A stretch of DNA of 64,000 nucleotides from Patiriisocius_A hiemis (GTDB taxonomy: Bacteria > Bacteroidota > Bacteroidia > Flavobacteriales > Flavobacteriaceae). Positions 43,469 to 52,431 of this stretch are shown here, piece after piece (positions within the stretch are counted from its first letter, which is position 1; every line of letters starts with the position of its first letter). The translations under genes and the position numbers were made by a program. Location of the stretch: positions 149,987-213,986 of the forward strand of contig NZ_JAVRHZ010000003.1 of the NCBI RefSeq assembly GCF_031846325.1, given 5' to 3'. A model generated the notes under the pieces. That model saw only the letters and a program-made list of their open reading frames with translations, was not told the origin of the DNA and made no database searches.

Positions 43469-44293
43469 ATGAAACAATACCACGATTTACTACAACACGT
43501 TTTAGACAACGGAAACTTTAAAGAAGATAGAACAGGTACCGGAACCAAAAGTGTTTTTGGTTACCAAATGAGATTTGATTTAAGTGAAGGGTTCCCAATG
43601 GTAACTACTAAGAAACTTCATTTAAAATCTATTATTTACGAGTTACTGTGGTTTTTAAATGGAGATACAAATATTAAATATCTTCAAGAAAATGGAGTTC
43701 GAATATGGAATGAGTGGGCAGATGAAAATGGTGATTTAGGCCCGGTCTATGGTCACCAATGGCGCAATTGGAATAGTGAAGAAATCGACCAGATCTCAGA
43801 TATCATAAAAACACTTAAAAACAACCCTGATAGTCGTAGGATGCTAGTTAGCGCATGGAATCCTAGCGTAATGCCAAATACAAGTGTCTCTTTTTCAGAA
43901 AATGTAGCAAATGGAAAAGCTGCATTACCGCCTTGCCACGCCTTTTTTCAGTTTTATGTTGCTAATAATAAATTATCATGCCAATTGTATCAGCGTAGTG
44001 CCGATATTTTTCTCGGTGTTCCTTTTAACATAGCCTCTTATGCATTATTCACTATGATGATGGCACAAGTTTGTGGGTATGAAGCTGGAGACTTTGTGCA
44101 TACTTTTGGAGATGCCCACATCTACAGTAACCATATGGAACAAGTTGAACTACAACTATCCAGAGAGCCACGCTCTTTACCGAAAATGTTGCTTAATCCA
44201 GACGTAAAAGATATCTTTGGCTTCAAATTTGATGACTTTACATTGGTCGATTATAATCCGCATCCGCACATTAAAGGTGCAGTTGCTATTTAA
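43469..44293 (+). CDS. thyA: Thymidylate synthase
   Basis: A 274-residue enzyme making dTMP from dUMP with methylene-tetrahydrofolate. The N-terminus MKQYHDLLQHVLDNG with DRTGTGT matches E. coli ThyA. The catalytic cysteine is in LPPCHAFFQF, and the QRSADIFLGVPFNIASY and DVHIYxNH-like DAHIYSNHMEQ motifs are present. Start at 43469 is chosen by homology; an ATG six bases earlier (43463) and a TTG at 43454 are alternatives. The start follows a small ATTCC/GGAAT hairpin. The dihydrofolate reductase gene folA lies 4.5 kb away. Confidence 0.95.
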   Translation: MKQYHDLLQHVLDNGNFKEDRTGTGTKSVFGYQMRFDLSEGFPMVTTKKLHLKSIIYELLWFLNGDTNIKYLQENGVRIWNEWADENGDLGPVYGHQWRNWNSEEIDQISDIIKTLKNNPDSRRMLVSAWNPSVMPNTSVSFSENVANGKAALPPCHAFFQFYVANNKLSCQLYQRSADIFLGVPFNIASYALFTMMMAQVCGYEAGDFVHTFGDAHIYSNHMEQVELQLSREPRSLPKMLLNPDVKDIFGFKFDDFTLVDYNPHPHIKGAVAI

Positions 44294-44310
44294 AAATTAA
44301 AACCCTACTT

Positions 44311-44739
44311 ATGAAAAATTTAATTATTGTCCTTTCTTTACTTGTGTCTACATCAGTATTTGCTCAAAGAGAATGGGGAAATGTTCAGAAAAATGAAGTA
44401 ACCCTTAATGAAATTCCACCTATTTGGCCTGGCTGCGAAAAAGGGAACGTAACGGCTAGAAAAGCTTGTTTCAAAAAGAAATTATATGCGCATGTTGCAC
44501 AAAATTTTAAATACCCAGCAACAGAGTATAAAAACAAAGTACAAGGAAAAGTAATAGTAAGTTTCGTAATTAACGAAAAAGGGCTTGTAGAGATAAAAAG
44601 CGTAACAGGTGGAACCAAAGCATTACAGGAAGCTGCTAAACAAAACATAATGGCAATCCCAAAAATGTCGAAACCTGGAATGATGGGAGGAAAACCAAGA
44701 GCTATTAAGTACAAAGTACCTTTTAACTTTAAGGTGTAG
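44311..44739 (+). CDS. Exported TonB C-terminal-domain protein
   Basis: A 142-residue protein with a signal peptide (about 1-19) and a TonB-type C-terminal domain (about 50-142; VQGKVIVSFVINEKGLVEIKSVTGGTKALQEAAKQNI...). It lacks the Pro-rich linker and transmembrane anchor of a real TonB, so it is probably a periplasmic TonB-like domain of unclear role. It lies 17 bases after thyA and ends with a terminator before egtB. It has cysteines in the GCEKGN and KACFKKK regions. Confidence 0.82.
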   Translation: MKNLIIVLSLLVSTSVFAQREWGNVQKNEVTLNEIPPIWPGCEKGNVTARKACFKKKLYAHVAQNFKYPATEYKNKVQGKVIVSFVINEKGLVEIKSVTGGTKALQEAAKQNIMAIPKMSKPGMMGGKPRAIKYKVPFNFKV

Positions 44740-44772
44740 TACTAGCAATGAAACATAAATATTAGTATCTTT

Positions 44773-44800
44773 AAAGAGTTGATAAAATCAACTCTTTTTT
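44773..44800 (+). terminator. Terminator of the thyA/TonB-like unit, abutting egtB
   Basis: AAAGAGTTGAT (44773-44783) pairs perfectly with ATCAACTCTTT (44787-44797) around AAA and continues into T at 44798-44801. The egtB ATG begins at 44802, so no room remains between the T-run and the start codon. Confidence 0.8.
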
Positions 44801-44801
44801 T

Positions 44802-45962
44802 ATGATTGCAATTAACACATTACAAACGCTTTTTATTGAAACTAGAGCGCGCACCGAAACCCTTTGTAAACCCCTTGAAATTGAAGACTATGTAGTACAG
44901 CCTTGTCTAGACGTCTCACCTCCTAAGTGGCATTTGGGGCACACTACTTGGTTCTATGAAGAATTTATTTTAAAGCATCATAAACCCAATTATACTTTAT
45001 TCCACGAAGATTTTGCTTTTGTCTTTAATAGTTATTACGAAACTATTGGAAAACGAGTTGTTAGAAATGACCGTGGAAATCTCTCGAGACCAAGTGTAGC
45101 TAAAGTTTATGACTATATACATTATGTAACTAATGAGTTAAAAGAGCTTCTTGAAAATGAAGTTTCTAAAGAGATTGAACACCTCTTACTTATGGGTATT
45201 CATCACGAAAAACAACACCAAGAGTTGCTAATGACAGATATTAAATACATTCTTGGTAATAACCCACTTCTCCCAAAGTACAATGATAGTTTTGTTGAGT
45301 ATCCTATTCAAAAAGAAAAACAAGATTGGATTACGATAGAAGAAGGCATTTATGAAATAGGGCATACTAATCAAGGTTTTTGCTATGATAATGAGCTAGG
45401 AAGACATAAAGTTTTTTTAAACAAATTTTCAATCTCTAACTCGCTTGTTACTAATGGAGAATATATAAACTTTATTGAAGCAGGTGGTTATAAAGATTTT
45501 AATTTCTGGCATGCAGATGGTTGGGAATGGGTAAAACAAGAGAAGATGACTCAACCTATGTACTGGCATAAAATTGAAAACGATTGGTATTACTACACAC
45601 TTCAAGGCTTGAAAAAAGTAGATGCTAGCGCACCTCTTTGTCATATTTCTTATTTTGAAGCTTTTGCCTATGCGCAATGGAAAGGCCATAGACTTCCAAC
45701 AGAGTTCGAATGGGAAGTTGCCCAAGAAAAATTTAATTGGGGGACACGCTGGGAGTGGACCGAAAGCTCCTATTTACCTTATCCCAATTACAAAAAAGCT
45801 CCCGGAGCCATAGGAGAATACAATGGGAAATTTATGGTAAACCAAAAAGTACTTCGAGGAGGGTCTGTCGTAACAGCTGAAAAACATACAAGACCAACCT
45901 ATAGAAACTTCTTTCAAACTAATTTAAGATGGCAATATACTGGCGTAAGACTCGCTAAATAA
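44802..45962 (+). CDS. egtB: EgtB-like sulfoxide synthase
   Basis: A 386-residue non-heme iron enzyme of the ergothioneine family. The N-terminal DinB-type domain binds iron through H47 (WHLGHTTW), H135 and H139 (HHEKQHQE), the H-x3-H pattern seen in mycobacterial EgtB. The C-terminal formylglycine-generating-enzyme-like domain (about 180-385) ends with RGGSVVTAEKHTRPTYRNFF. It would join a sulfur donor to trimethylhistidine. Donor (cysteine or gamma-glutamylcysteine) is not known; no EgtA or EgtC is nearby. Followed by egtD after 36 bases. Confidence 0.92.
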   Translation: MIAINTLQTLFIETRARTETLCKPLEIEDYVVQPCLDVSPPKWHLGHTTWFYEEFILKHHKPNYTLFHEDFAFVFNSYYETIGKRVVRNDRGNLSRPSVAKVYDYIHYVTNELKELLENEVSKEIEHLLLMGIHHEKQHQELLMTDIKYILGNNPLLPKYNDSFVEYPIQKEKQDWITIEEGIYEIGHTNQGFCYDNELGRHKVFLNKFSISNSLVTNGEYINFIEAGGYKDFNFWHADGWEWVKQEKMTQPMYWHKIENDWYYYTLQGLKKVDASAPLCHISYFEAFAYAQWKGHRLPTEFEWEVAQEKFNWGTRWEWTESSYLPYPNYKKAPGAIGEYNGKFMVNQKVLRGGSVVTAEKHTRPTYRNFFQTNLRWQYTGVRLAK

Positions 45963-45998
45963 TACCGACCATCTACTCAAATAATGTAACAAAACACA

Positions 45999-46949
45999 TT
46001 GGACAACACATTTAAAAAAGAAGTTCTTGAGGGTTTAACAAGCTTTCCAAAGTATCTTTCTTCAAAATATATTTACGATAAAAAAGGAGACAAGCTCTTT
46101 CAGGATATTATGGCAATGCCAGAGTATTATCTTACTAATTGTGAGTTCGAAATTTTAAAAACTCACAAAGAAGCTATAGCCAATGCATTTAATGATACCG
46201 AAAAGGGATTTGACTTAATTGAACTTGGTGCTGGAGATGGAAAAAAAACCAAAGTACTATTAAAACACCTTCAAGAAAAAAATGTCAATTACACATATAA
46301 ACCAATTGATATTAGTCAAAATGCCATAGATAATTTAGTTACAGCACTTTCAAAAGAGATACCAAAAATCCAGGTTGCAGGTGAAAAAGGAGAGTATTTT
46401 GAAGTTTTAGAACGCCTTAAAAACTTTAAAGACAGAAAAAAAGTAATTATGGTTTTAGGCTCTAATATTGGAAATCTTCTGCACCCAAAAGCAATCGATT
46501 TTTTATCAAAGCTTAAGGATAGTATGAATGAAAACGATTTACTATTTATGGGTTTTGATCAGAAAAAAAATCCACAAACTATACTAGACGCTTATAATGA
46601 TCTAACTGGAATTACAGAAGCTTTTAATAAAAACTTACTAAACAGAATAAATAAAGAGTTAGGAGGAAACTTTAATCTTGATAATTTTAAACATTGGGAA
46701 GTATATGACCCAGAAACGGGTACTGCAAAAAGTTATTTAGTAGCAACAAAAGAGATGCTAGTAACTATAGACTCACTAGACATCACCATTAGTTTTGATG
46801 CATGGGAAACAATACATACCGAAATTTCTCAAAAATATAACGACAAAGTTGTGAATTGGCTTGCAAAAGAATCTGGATTACACATTGAGAAAGATTTTAC
46901 AGACAGTAAAGGGTATTACAAAAACTATTTGTTTAAAAGAAAACAATAA
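45999..46949 (+). CDS. egtD: EgtD-like L-histidine N-alpha-methyltransferase
   Basis: A 316-residue SAM-dependent methyltransferase that trimethylates histidine to hercynine. Characteristic regions are MAMPEYYLTNCEFEIL (about 38-53), the SAM site ELGAGDGKKTKVLLKHL (about 75-91) and LGSNIGNL. No ATG is available near the start: the frame opens at TTG (45999, TTG GAC AAC), so the start codon is probably TTG. Positioned between egtB and the DUF427 gene. Confidence 0.92.
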   Translation: MDNTFKKEVLEGLTSFPKYLSSKYIYDKKGDKLFQDIMAMPEYYLTNCEFEILKTHKEAIANAFNDTEKGFDLIELGAGDGKKTKVLLKHLQEKNVNYTYKPIDISQNAIDNLVTALSKEIPKIQVAGEKGEYFEVLERLKNFKDRKKVIMVLGSNIGNLLHPKAIDFLSKLKDSMNENDLLFMGFDQKKNPQTILDAYNDLTGITEAFNKNLLNRINKELGGNFNLDNFKHWEVYDPETGTAKSYLVATKEMLVTIDSLDITISFDAWETIHTEISQKYNDKVVNWLAKESGLHIEKDFTDSKGYYKNYLFKRKQ

Positions 46950-46956
46950 ATAAAAT

Positions 46957-47238
46957 ATGAAAGCAGTTTGGAAAAATACAGTAGTTGCAGAAAGTAACGA
47001 AACCATTGTAATAGAAAACAATCATTACTTTCCTCCAAATACTATAAAAAAAGAGTTTTTTAAATCAAGTGATACATCTACACATTGTCCATGGAAAGGG
47101 GATGCTTCTTATTATTCTATTGAAGTTGATGGGCAAACAAATTCAGATGCTGCTTGGTATTATCCAAAAACAAGCCACGCGGCAAAGTCTATTGAGGGAT
47201 ATGTTGCCTTTTGGAAAGGTGTTGAAGTTACTGAGTAG
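46957..47238 (+). CDS. DUF427 domain protein
   Basis: A 93-residue cytoplasmic protein that covers the whole DUF427 domain: KAVWKNTVVAESNETIVIENNHYFPP, then THCPWKGDASYYSIEVDG and AAWYYPKTSHAAKSIEGYVAFWKGVEV. It lies seven bases after egtD, so it is in the same transcript. Its function is unknown; association with the egt genes suggests a helper or linked sulfur/redox function. Confidence 0.85.
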   Translation: MKAVWKNTVVAESNETIVIENNHYFPPNTIKKEFFKSSDTSTHCPWKGDASYYSIEVDGQTNSDAAWYYPKTSHAAKSIEGYVAFWKGVEVTE

Positions 47239-47239
47239 T

Positions 47240-48304
47240 TTACACTAAACTTAGTAATTTATCTAAATCTTCTTTTGTATTGTAATAGTGCATACTCACA
47301 CGAATACCACTACCTCGTAAAGAACATATAATATTATTTTCTTTTAATTTTTGAAAAACACTAGCATCTCCTTTAATATTAAAAATTGACGAATGATTAT
47401 CCCTATGCAATATAGAATCTTCTAATAAGCCTTTTTCTGTAAATGCCTCTTTACTATAATTAATCAATTCTTTTAGCTTGCTTGAAATAGTTTCCATGCC
47501 TAATTCATTTAATTTTAAAAGAGATTGCTCAAGACTTCCGTAATTTAACGTGTCTTGATGACCAGGCTCAAAATGTTTTATAAAAGAGACGTCTTCTCTT
47601 CTTGTATCAAACGTTTCAGCAGAATTAAAACCTATTGTTGTAGGGTGTAGTTTATTATGTAGACTTTCTTTTACAAGAAAAAAGCCATTCCCATACCCTG
47701 AAATCAACCATTTGTAGGCACTACAACCCAAAGCATCTAGAGGACTTTCAGAAAAATTAAACACTTCTGTCCCTAAATACTGTGTTCCATCTGCTACTAA
47801 CAGTAAATCCGGATGATAAGCTTTTAATCTTTTTAAAAAATCGATGTCTATTTTTATTCCATTAAGATATTGTACTAAACTAAAGGCAAAAATGGTTGGT
47901 CTGTGTTTTTCAACAGCTTGCTCAATATTATTTTCTAAATCCTGTGTAATTAGAGCATAACAAACTTCAAAATCTTTGGTTAAAAATGCCCAACTAACAG
48001 ATGGATACTCATTAGTAAGTAAGAGTACTTTTTGTTTTTTTCCTAAACTTTCAATAAAAGTATTTAGTCCAAAAGAAAAGTTAGGAACTAAAGCTGTCTC
48101 ACGGATACCAGCTCCAAAAAAAGTAGCCACAGTTTTACGTATAGAGCTCAAGTGTTCTTTATGCTTATCTCTAAAAACACTTCCCCCTTCAAGTAATTGT
48201 TCGTCTTGCCTCCTTCGCCATTGCACTAAAGAATTTGAAAGCAAACCACAAGATGCCGTATTTAAGTACGTATACTTTTCTAAAACTGGAAAATCTTCTC
48301 TCAT
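47240..48304 (-). CDS. Class V (NifS-fold) PLP-dependent aminotransferase/lyase
   Basis: A 354-residue PLP enzyme. The cofactor residues are D172 (VADGTQYLG) and the Schiff-base lysine K198 (GCSAYKWL). No cysteine-desulfurase Cys loop with RSG-C is seen. It is convergent with the DUF427 gene, one base between them. Because the PLP lyase EgtE ends ergothioneine biosynthesis in mycobacteria and is a class V enzyme, this gene is a candidate for that step. It is transcribed on the other strand, and the inference rests on position only. Confidence 0.85.
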   Translation of the reverse strand: MREDFPVLEKYTYLNTASCGLLSNSLVQWRRRQDEQLLEGGSVFRDKHKEHLSSIRKTVATFFGAGIRETALVPNFSFGLNTFIESLGKKQKVLLLTNEYPSVSWAFLTKDFEVCYALITQDLENNIEQAVEKHRPTIFAFSLVQYLNGIKIDIDFLKRLKAYHPDLLLVADGTQYLGTEVFNFSESPLDALGCSAYKWLISGYGNGFFLVKESLHNKLHPTTIGFNSAETFDTRREDVSFIKHFEPGHQDTLNYGSLEQSLLKLNELGMETISSKLKELINYSKEAFTEKGLLEDSILHRDNHSSIFNIKGDASVFQKLKENNIICSLRGSGIRVSMHYYNTKEDLDKLLSLV

Positions 48305-48369
48305 GCTATTATTGTTTTCTGAAGTGTTAAAAAAAGGGTATTTTTATAATACACTAAAAGTAACCAACA

Positions 48370-48801
48370 ATGTTTTCAAAATCTAAAAAAACCGAAAGAA
48401 TTGATACTGAGCAACGCGAACAGTACGAATATGCACGTAAAAGAGTGGTTCAGAAAAAAAGACTCATGCAACACTTTATTATTTTTTTAGTGGGGTCAGT
48501 TCTTTTAATTGTTATTAATCCTGTTTTAGGATTTGGAGATAATTTTTTTATTAAAGATTGGTTTATATGGGCTATTTTATTGTGGGCATTTTTATTTTTA
48601 ATTCATGTTTTTAATGTGTTTATCATGAATAAATTCATGGACAAAGAATGGGAAAACAAACAATTAGACAAACTAAAAGCAAAACAAGCAAAACGCATCC
48701 AAGAACTTCAACAACAAGTTGATGTAGAGATGCCACTACCTAAGAAAGAAGAAGTAAAAAAAAACGAGAACCCCAACCTCCTACCCCCAGACGTAGAATG
48801 A
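48370..48801 (+). CDS. 2TM domain protein
   Basis: A 143-residue inner-membrane protein. A short charged N-terminus (YEYARKRVVQKKRLMQHF) precedes two hydrophobic helices (about 38-54 and 69-86), and a basic coiled-coil C-terminus (KQLDKLKAKQAKRIQEL) follows. This fits the '2TM' domain of bacterial sensor kinases and small Flavobacteria proteins. Function unknown. Its stop overlaps the folA ATG by four bases, suggesting translational coupling to folA. Confidence 0.82.
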   Translation: MFSKSKKTERIDTEQREQYEYARKRVVQKKRLMQHFIIFLVGSVLLIVINPVLGFGDNFFIKDWFIWAILLWAFLFLIHVFNVFIMNKFMDKEWENKQLDKLKAKQAKRIQELQQQVDVEMPLPKKEEVKKNENPNLLPPDVE

Positions 48802-49280
48802 TTACAATGATAGCTGCCGCAGGGCTTAACAATGAACTTGGAAAAAATAACGATCTAGTTTGGCATCTTCCTGACGATTTTAAACGCTTTAAAAAACTTA
48901 CTACTGGGCACCATATAATTATGGGGCGAAAAACTTTTGAGTCTTTCCCAAAATTACTTCCTAATAGAACACATATTGTTATAACTAGAGATAAAAACTA
49001 CCACCATAAAGATGTAATTATAGCACACTCCTTAGAAGAAGCATTGCAAAAAGTTGAAAACGACAATCAACCCTTTATCATAGGAGGTGGCGAAATATAC
49101 AGACTTGGGATGGAAGTAAGTGACTGTATAGAATTAACTCGAGTTTTTGGCACATTTAAAGCCGATACTTTTTTTCCAGAAATACCAAAAGAAGACTGGA
49201 AACTAATAAGTGAAGTGAAGCATGAAAAAGATGAAAAACATGATTTTGCTTTTAGTTATGAAACTTGGATTAGGAAGTAA
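48798..49280 (+). CDS. folA: Dihydrofolate reductase
   Basis: A 160-residue NADPH-dependent reductase of dihydrofolate. Signatures: MIAAAGLNNELGKNNDLVWHLPDDFKRFKKLT (substrate and NADPH binding), MGRKTFESFPK, and FIIGGGEIYRLG. Overlaps the 2TM gene by four bases and is followed by a fructosamine-kinase-like gene after 18 bases. Functionally complements thyA at 43.5 kb, which consumes the methylene-folate that it regenerates. Confidence 0.95.
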   Translation: MITMIAAAGLNNELGKNNDLVWHLPDDFKRFKKLTTGHHIIMGRKTFESFPKLLPNRTHIVITRDKNYHHKDVIIAHSLEEALQKVENDNQPFIIGGGEIYRLGMEVSDCIELTRVFGTFKADTFFPEIPKEDWKLISEVKHEKDEKHDFAFSYETWIRK

Positions 49281-49298
49281 GCACCATTCAGTTTCATT

Positions 49299-50144
49299 AT
49301 GCAATCGCTTTTAAGTAAAATAGTAGCAAAATATAATCTTGTTTTAAAAGATTATAAGCCACTTTCGGGAAGCGCGTTAAACCATGTTTTTAAAATAACT
49401 ACAAACCAAGCAGACTATTTTGTAAAACTGAATAATAGTAAAAATAGTACAGCAATGTTTCATGCTGAAGCATTGGGTTTAGAGTTACTTAGAACTTCCA
49501 AAAGTTTTATCATTCCAAAAGTAATTGGGCATGGAACTATAGAGGAATATGGCTATTTACTAATTGATTTTATCTCACAAGAAAAGCCTAGTCAAGATTT
49601 TTGGGAAACCTTTGCCAATAATCTTGTAAAACTCCATAAAACATCCCAAGAAAATTTTGGTCTTGACCATGATAACTTTATTGCTTACTTACCACAACAC
49701 AATTCTAAAGAGGAATTAGCCGTAGATTTTTATATTAAACAGCGGTTAAAACCACAATTTAATTTGGCAAAAGGCAATGGGTATGATTTTGGAGATTTAA
49801 ATTCTTTTTATGGTAACATTTCAGGTCTTATTCCTGAAGAAAAACCTTCTTTATTACATGGTGATTTGTGGAATGGCAATTTTTTAATTTCAGAAAATGG
49901 AACCCCTGTTTTAATTGACCCAGCAGTTTGTTTTGGGAACAGAGAAATGGACATTGCAATGATGCATCTTTTTGGCGGCTTTCCTTCAGAAGTATTCAAG
50001 CAGTATCATTCTACGTTTCCTTTGGTATATGGGTGGGAAGATAGGATACCATTATTTCAGTTATACTATATTTTAGTACACGTAAATTTATTTGGCGGAA
50101 GTTATTTTCATCAAGCAAAAGAGATTGTTAATAGGTTTTCTTAA
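49299..50144 (+). CDS. Fructosamine/ketosamine-3-kinase family protein
   Basis: A 281-residue kinase-like protein. The N-lobe has the ATP-binding region (GSALNHVFKITTNQADYFVKLN, lysine K45 area) and the C-lobe has the catalytic loop LLHGDLWNGNFLI followed by VLIDPAVCFGNREMDIAM. Members phosphorylate fructosamine or ribulosamine on glycated proteins for deglycation. Substrate not determined. It lies between folA and fabD in the same direction. Confidence 0.9.
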   Translation: MQSLLSKIVAKYNLVLKDYKPLSGSALNHVFKITTNQADYFVKLNNSKNSTAMFHAEALGLELLRTSKSFIIPKVIGHGTIEEYGYLLIDFISQEKPSQDFWETFANNLVKLHKTSQENFGLDHDNFIAYLPQHNSKEELAVDFYIKQRLKPQFNLAKGNGYDFGDLNSFYGNISGLIPEEKPSLLHGDLWNGNFLISENGTPVLIDPAVCFGNREMDIAMMHLFGGFPSEVFKQYHSTFPLVYGWEDRIPLFQLYYILVHVNLFGGSYFHQAKEIVNRFS

Positions 50145-50177
50145 CTTTGAAATCTAGCTAAAACAAACCATTAAAAT

Positions 50178-51059
50178 ATGAAAGCATATATATTTCCAGG
50201 ACAAGGGGCTCAATTTACAGGTATGGGAAAAGACCTATATGACACCTCAAAAAAAGCAAAAGAATTGTTTACTCAGGCTAATGAAATTGTAGGTTTTGAC
50301 ATTGCAAAAATAATGTTTGAGGGAACTCCGGAAGAATTAAAGGAAACCAAAGTAACTCAACCTGCTATTTTTTTACATTCCACTATCCTTGCTGAAGTTC
50401 TTGGCGATAGCTTTCAACCAGATATGGTAGCAGGTCACTCTTTAGGAGAAATTTCTGCACTCGTGGCTAATAGAACATTAGCTTTTAGTGATGGATTACA
50501 ATTGGTTTATAAGCGTGCTCTTGCCATGCAAAAAGCTTGCGAAGCAGCCCCATCTACAATGGCTGCTGTATTAGGTCTAGAGGATAATGTAGTAGAAAAA
50601 ATTTGTCAAGAAACCCAAGGCATTGTTGTTGCTGCCAATTATAACTGTCCAGGACAATTAGTAATTAGCGGTGAGATTGAAGCTGTAAAAACGGCCTGTG
50701 AATCTTTAAAAGAAGCTGGAGCAAGACGTGCATTACTCCTTCCTGTAGGTGGTGCATTTCATAGCCCAATGATGGAGCCTGCTAGAGAAGAACTTGCCGC
50801 CGCTATTAAAGCAACAAAATTTACGGCACCAGCTTGTCCTATTTATCAAAATGTAAGTACTACGGCGGTTACAGACGCAGACCAAATAAAGCAAAACCTT
50901 ATTTCTCAATTAACGGCACCTGTAAAGTGGACACAAAGTATCCAGAATATGGTTACAGATGGCGCTGCAGAGTTTATTGAAGTAGGACCAGGAAATGTAC
51001 TACAAGGGTTAATGCGAAAAATAGATAGGTCTGTTACGGCAAGTAAAGCAGCGCTATAA
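50178..51059 (+). CDS. fabD: Malonyl-CoA:ACP transacylase
   Basis: A 293-residue enzyme that transfers malonyl from CoA to ACP in fatty acid synthesis. The nucleophile elbow GHSLGEIS is at about 90-97, the N-terminal FPGQGAQFTGMGKDLY and the catalytic His region GGAFHSPMME are present, and VEVGPGNVLQGL closes the fold. It follows the kinase gene by 33 bases and ends with a hairpin terminator. Confidence 0.95.
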   Translation: MKAYIFPGQGAQFTGMGKDLYDTSKKAKELFTQANEIVGFDIAKIMFEGTPEELKETKVTQPAIFLHSTILAEVLGDSFQPDMVAGHSLGEISALVANRTLAFSDGLQLVYKRALAMQKACEAAPSTMAAVLGLEDNVVEKICQETQGIVVAANYNCPGQLVISGEIEAVKTACESLKEAGARRALLLPVGGAFHSPMMEPAREELAAAIKATKFTAPACPIYQNVSTTAVTDADQIKQNLISQLTAPVKWTQSIQNMVTDGAAEFIEVGPGNVLQGLMRKIDRSVTASKAAL

Positions 51060-51063
51060 AAAA

Positions 51064-51092
51064 AGTCTTTACAAGAAGAACCTGTAAAGACT
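51064..51092 (+). terminator. Rho-independent terminator of fabD
   Basis: AGTCTTTACA (51064-51073) pairs perfectly with TGTAAAGACT (51083-51092). A T-rich run follows a few bases later (CTTTTTTATTTT). Confidence 0.78.
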
Positions 51093-51116
51093 GTACTTTT
51101 TTATTTTATAAGTTTA

Positions 51117-51308
51117 TTACGCGCTTAAATTGCATGCTTCACAATCCTTTACCTTACCGTAATAAGTTTCACGGTATTTATGGATTGTTTTAAAAGGTAT
51201 ACTTAAAATGGTTTTCTTAACATATACAACCTTAGCTGTAAACATTCCCATTTTTTCTGTAAATCGTTTTTCGTTTTTTGTTTTTCTAGTAACTGAAATC
51301 AGTTTCAT
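51117..51308 (-). CDS. Small basic protein of unknown function
   Basis: A 63-residue, lysine-rich protein (MKLISVTRKTKNEKRFTEKM at the start), ending in CxxC (DCEACNLSA). I do not recognise it in a named family, but the length, start and codon use look like a real small gene, and it has its own clear gap on both sides. The CxxC near the end could bind a metal, or be a redox site. Confidence is moderate since small ORFs are hard to prove without conservation. Confidence 0.55.
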   Translation of the reverse strand: MKLISVTRKTKNEKRFTEKMGMFTAKVVYVKKTILSIPFKTIHKYRETYYGKVKDCEACNLSA

Positions 51309-51402
51309 TACAAACTTTTAATGTTAAAGTGCAAATTTACAAGGTTTTATATCCTAATCAAATTAATAGTCGTTAAACCTTGGTTAAAAAATTAACATAA
51401 TT

Positions 51403-52431
51403 TTAAGTAGTGCTACGTACTACTTTCTCCCACTCCCATGCTGAAGCTAATGCTTCTTCCATAGTTTTTTTGGCTTTCCAACCTAATATATTATTTGCCT
51501 TTGTGGTATCAGCATACACAGAAACCACATCTCCTTCACGCCTATCCACAATTTTATAAGGCAATTTTTGTTGGCTAACTTTTTCAAAAGCTGTTATTAC
51601 TTCCAAAACAGAACTCCCTTTACCAGTCCCTATATTAAACATTTCAAAAGGCGTTTCATTTTTATTATCTAGTAAGCGTTGTAGCGCAATTACATGAGCT
51701 TCGGCTAAGTCAACAACATGTATATAATCACGAATACAGCTCCCATCTGGCGTAGGATAATTATCACCAAAAACCGAAAGTTCTTTTCGTAAACCAGCAG
51801 CAGTTTGTGTAATAAAAGGAACTAAATTTTGAGGTACACCGAGAGGCAATTCTCCAATTTTTGCTGAATCATGTGCGCCTATTGGGTTAAAATAGCGGAG
51901 TGAAATTGTTTTTAATTTTGAAATTGCACATGTATCTTTTAATATCTCTTCACTTATTTGTTTGGTATTACCATAGGGAGAGTTAGCAATTTTAACTGGA
52001 GCATCTTCAGTAATAGGCAAACTATCTGGTTCACCATATACTGTACATGAAGAACTAAAAATGAAGTTATCAATATTTCTAGCCGTACACTCTTGTAACA
52101 AATACGTAAGTGTATGCAGATTGTTTTCATAATATAGCAAAGGGTTTTTAACACTCTCGCCTACTGCTTTACTTGCAGCAAAGTGAATTATTCCAGTAAT
52201 GTCATCATGCTTTTTAAAAAACTCAATAACATCATGCTTTACTCGTAAATCTAATCGTTCAAAAATTGGAGCTTTTCGTGTAATCGAAGTGATTCCTTCC
52301 AATACATTAATTGTAGAATTAGAAAGATTATCCACAATAACTGCTTGAAATCCTGCGTCTTGCAAGGCAACTACAGTATGAGAACCAATGTATCCTAACC
52401 CGCCAGTAACTAGAATTTTATTTTGTAACAA
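51403..52431 (-). CDS. galE: UDP-glucose 4-epimerase
   Basis: Interconverts UDP-glucose and UDP-galactose with bound NAD+. The Rossmann motif GGLGYIGSHT opens the protein, with the catalytic SSSCTVYGE and Y-x3-K (SPYGNTKQISEE), and the C-terminal YPTPDGSCIRDYIHVVDLAEAHV. The frame reaches back to 52473 through the DegT gene, but family members begin a few residues before KILVTGG. A TTG at 52431 gives MLQNKILVTGG and 342 residues, with 14 bases of overlap with the DegT gene. Confidence 0.93.
   Translation of the reverse strand: MLQNKILVTGGLGYIGSHTVVALQDAGFQAVIVDNLSNSTINVLEGITSITRKAPIFERLDLRVKHDVIEFFKKHDDITGIIHFAASKAVGESVKNPLLYYENNLHTLTYLLQECTARNIDNFIFSSSCTVYGEPDSLPITEDAPVKIANSPYGNTKQISEEILKDTCAISKLKTISLRYFNPIGAHDSAKIGELPLGVPQNLVPFITQTAAGLRKELSVFGDNYPTPDGSCIRDYIHVVDLAEAHVIALQRLLDNKNETPFEMFNIGTGKGSSVLEVITAFEKVSQQKLPYKIVDRREGDVVSVYADTTKANNILGWKAKKTMEEALASAWEWEKVVRSTT

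Noticed and set aside
44311..44739. The TonB-like protein as a true TonB energy transducer
   Set aside because: It has a cleavable signal peptide and no transmembrane anchor or Pro-rich linker, so it is listed only as a TonB C-terminal domain protein.
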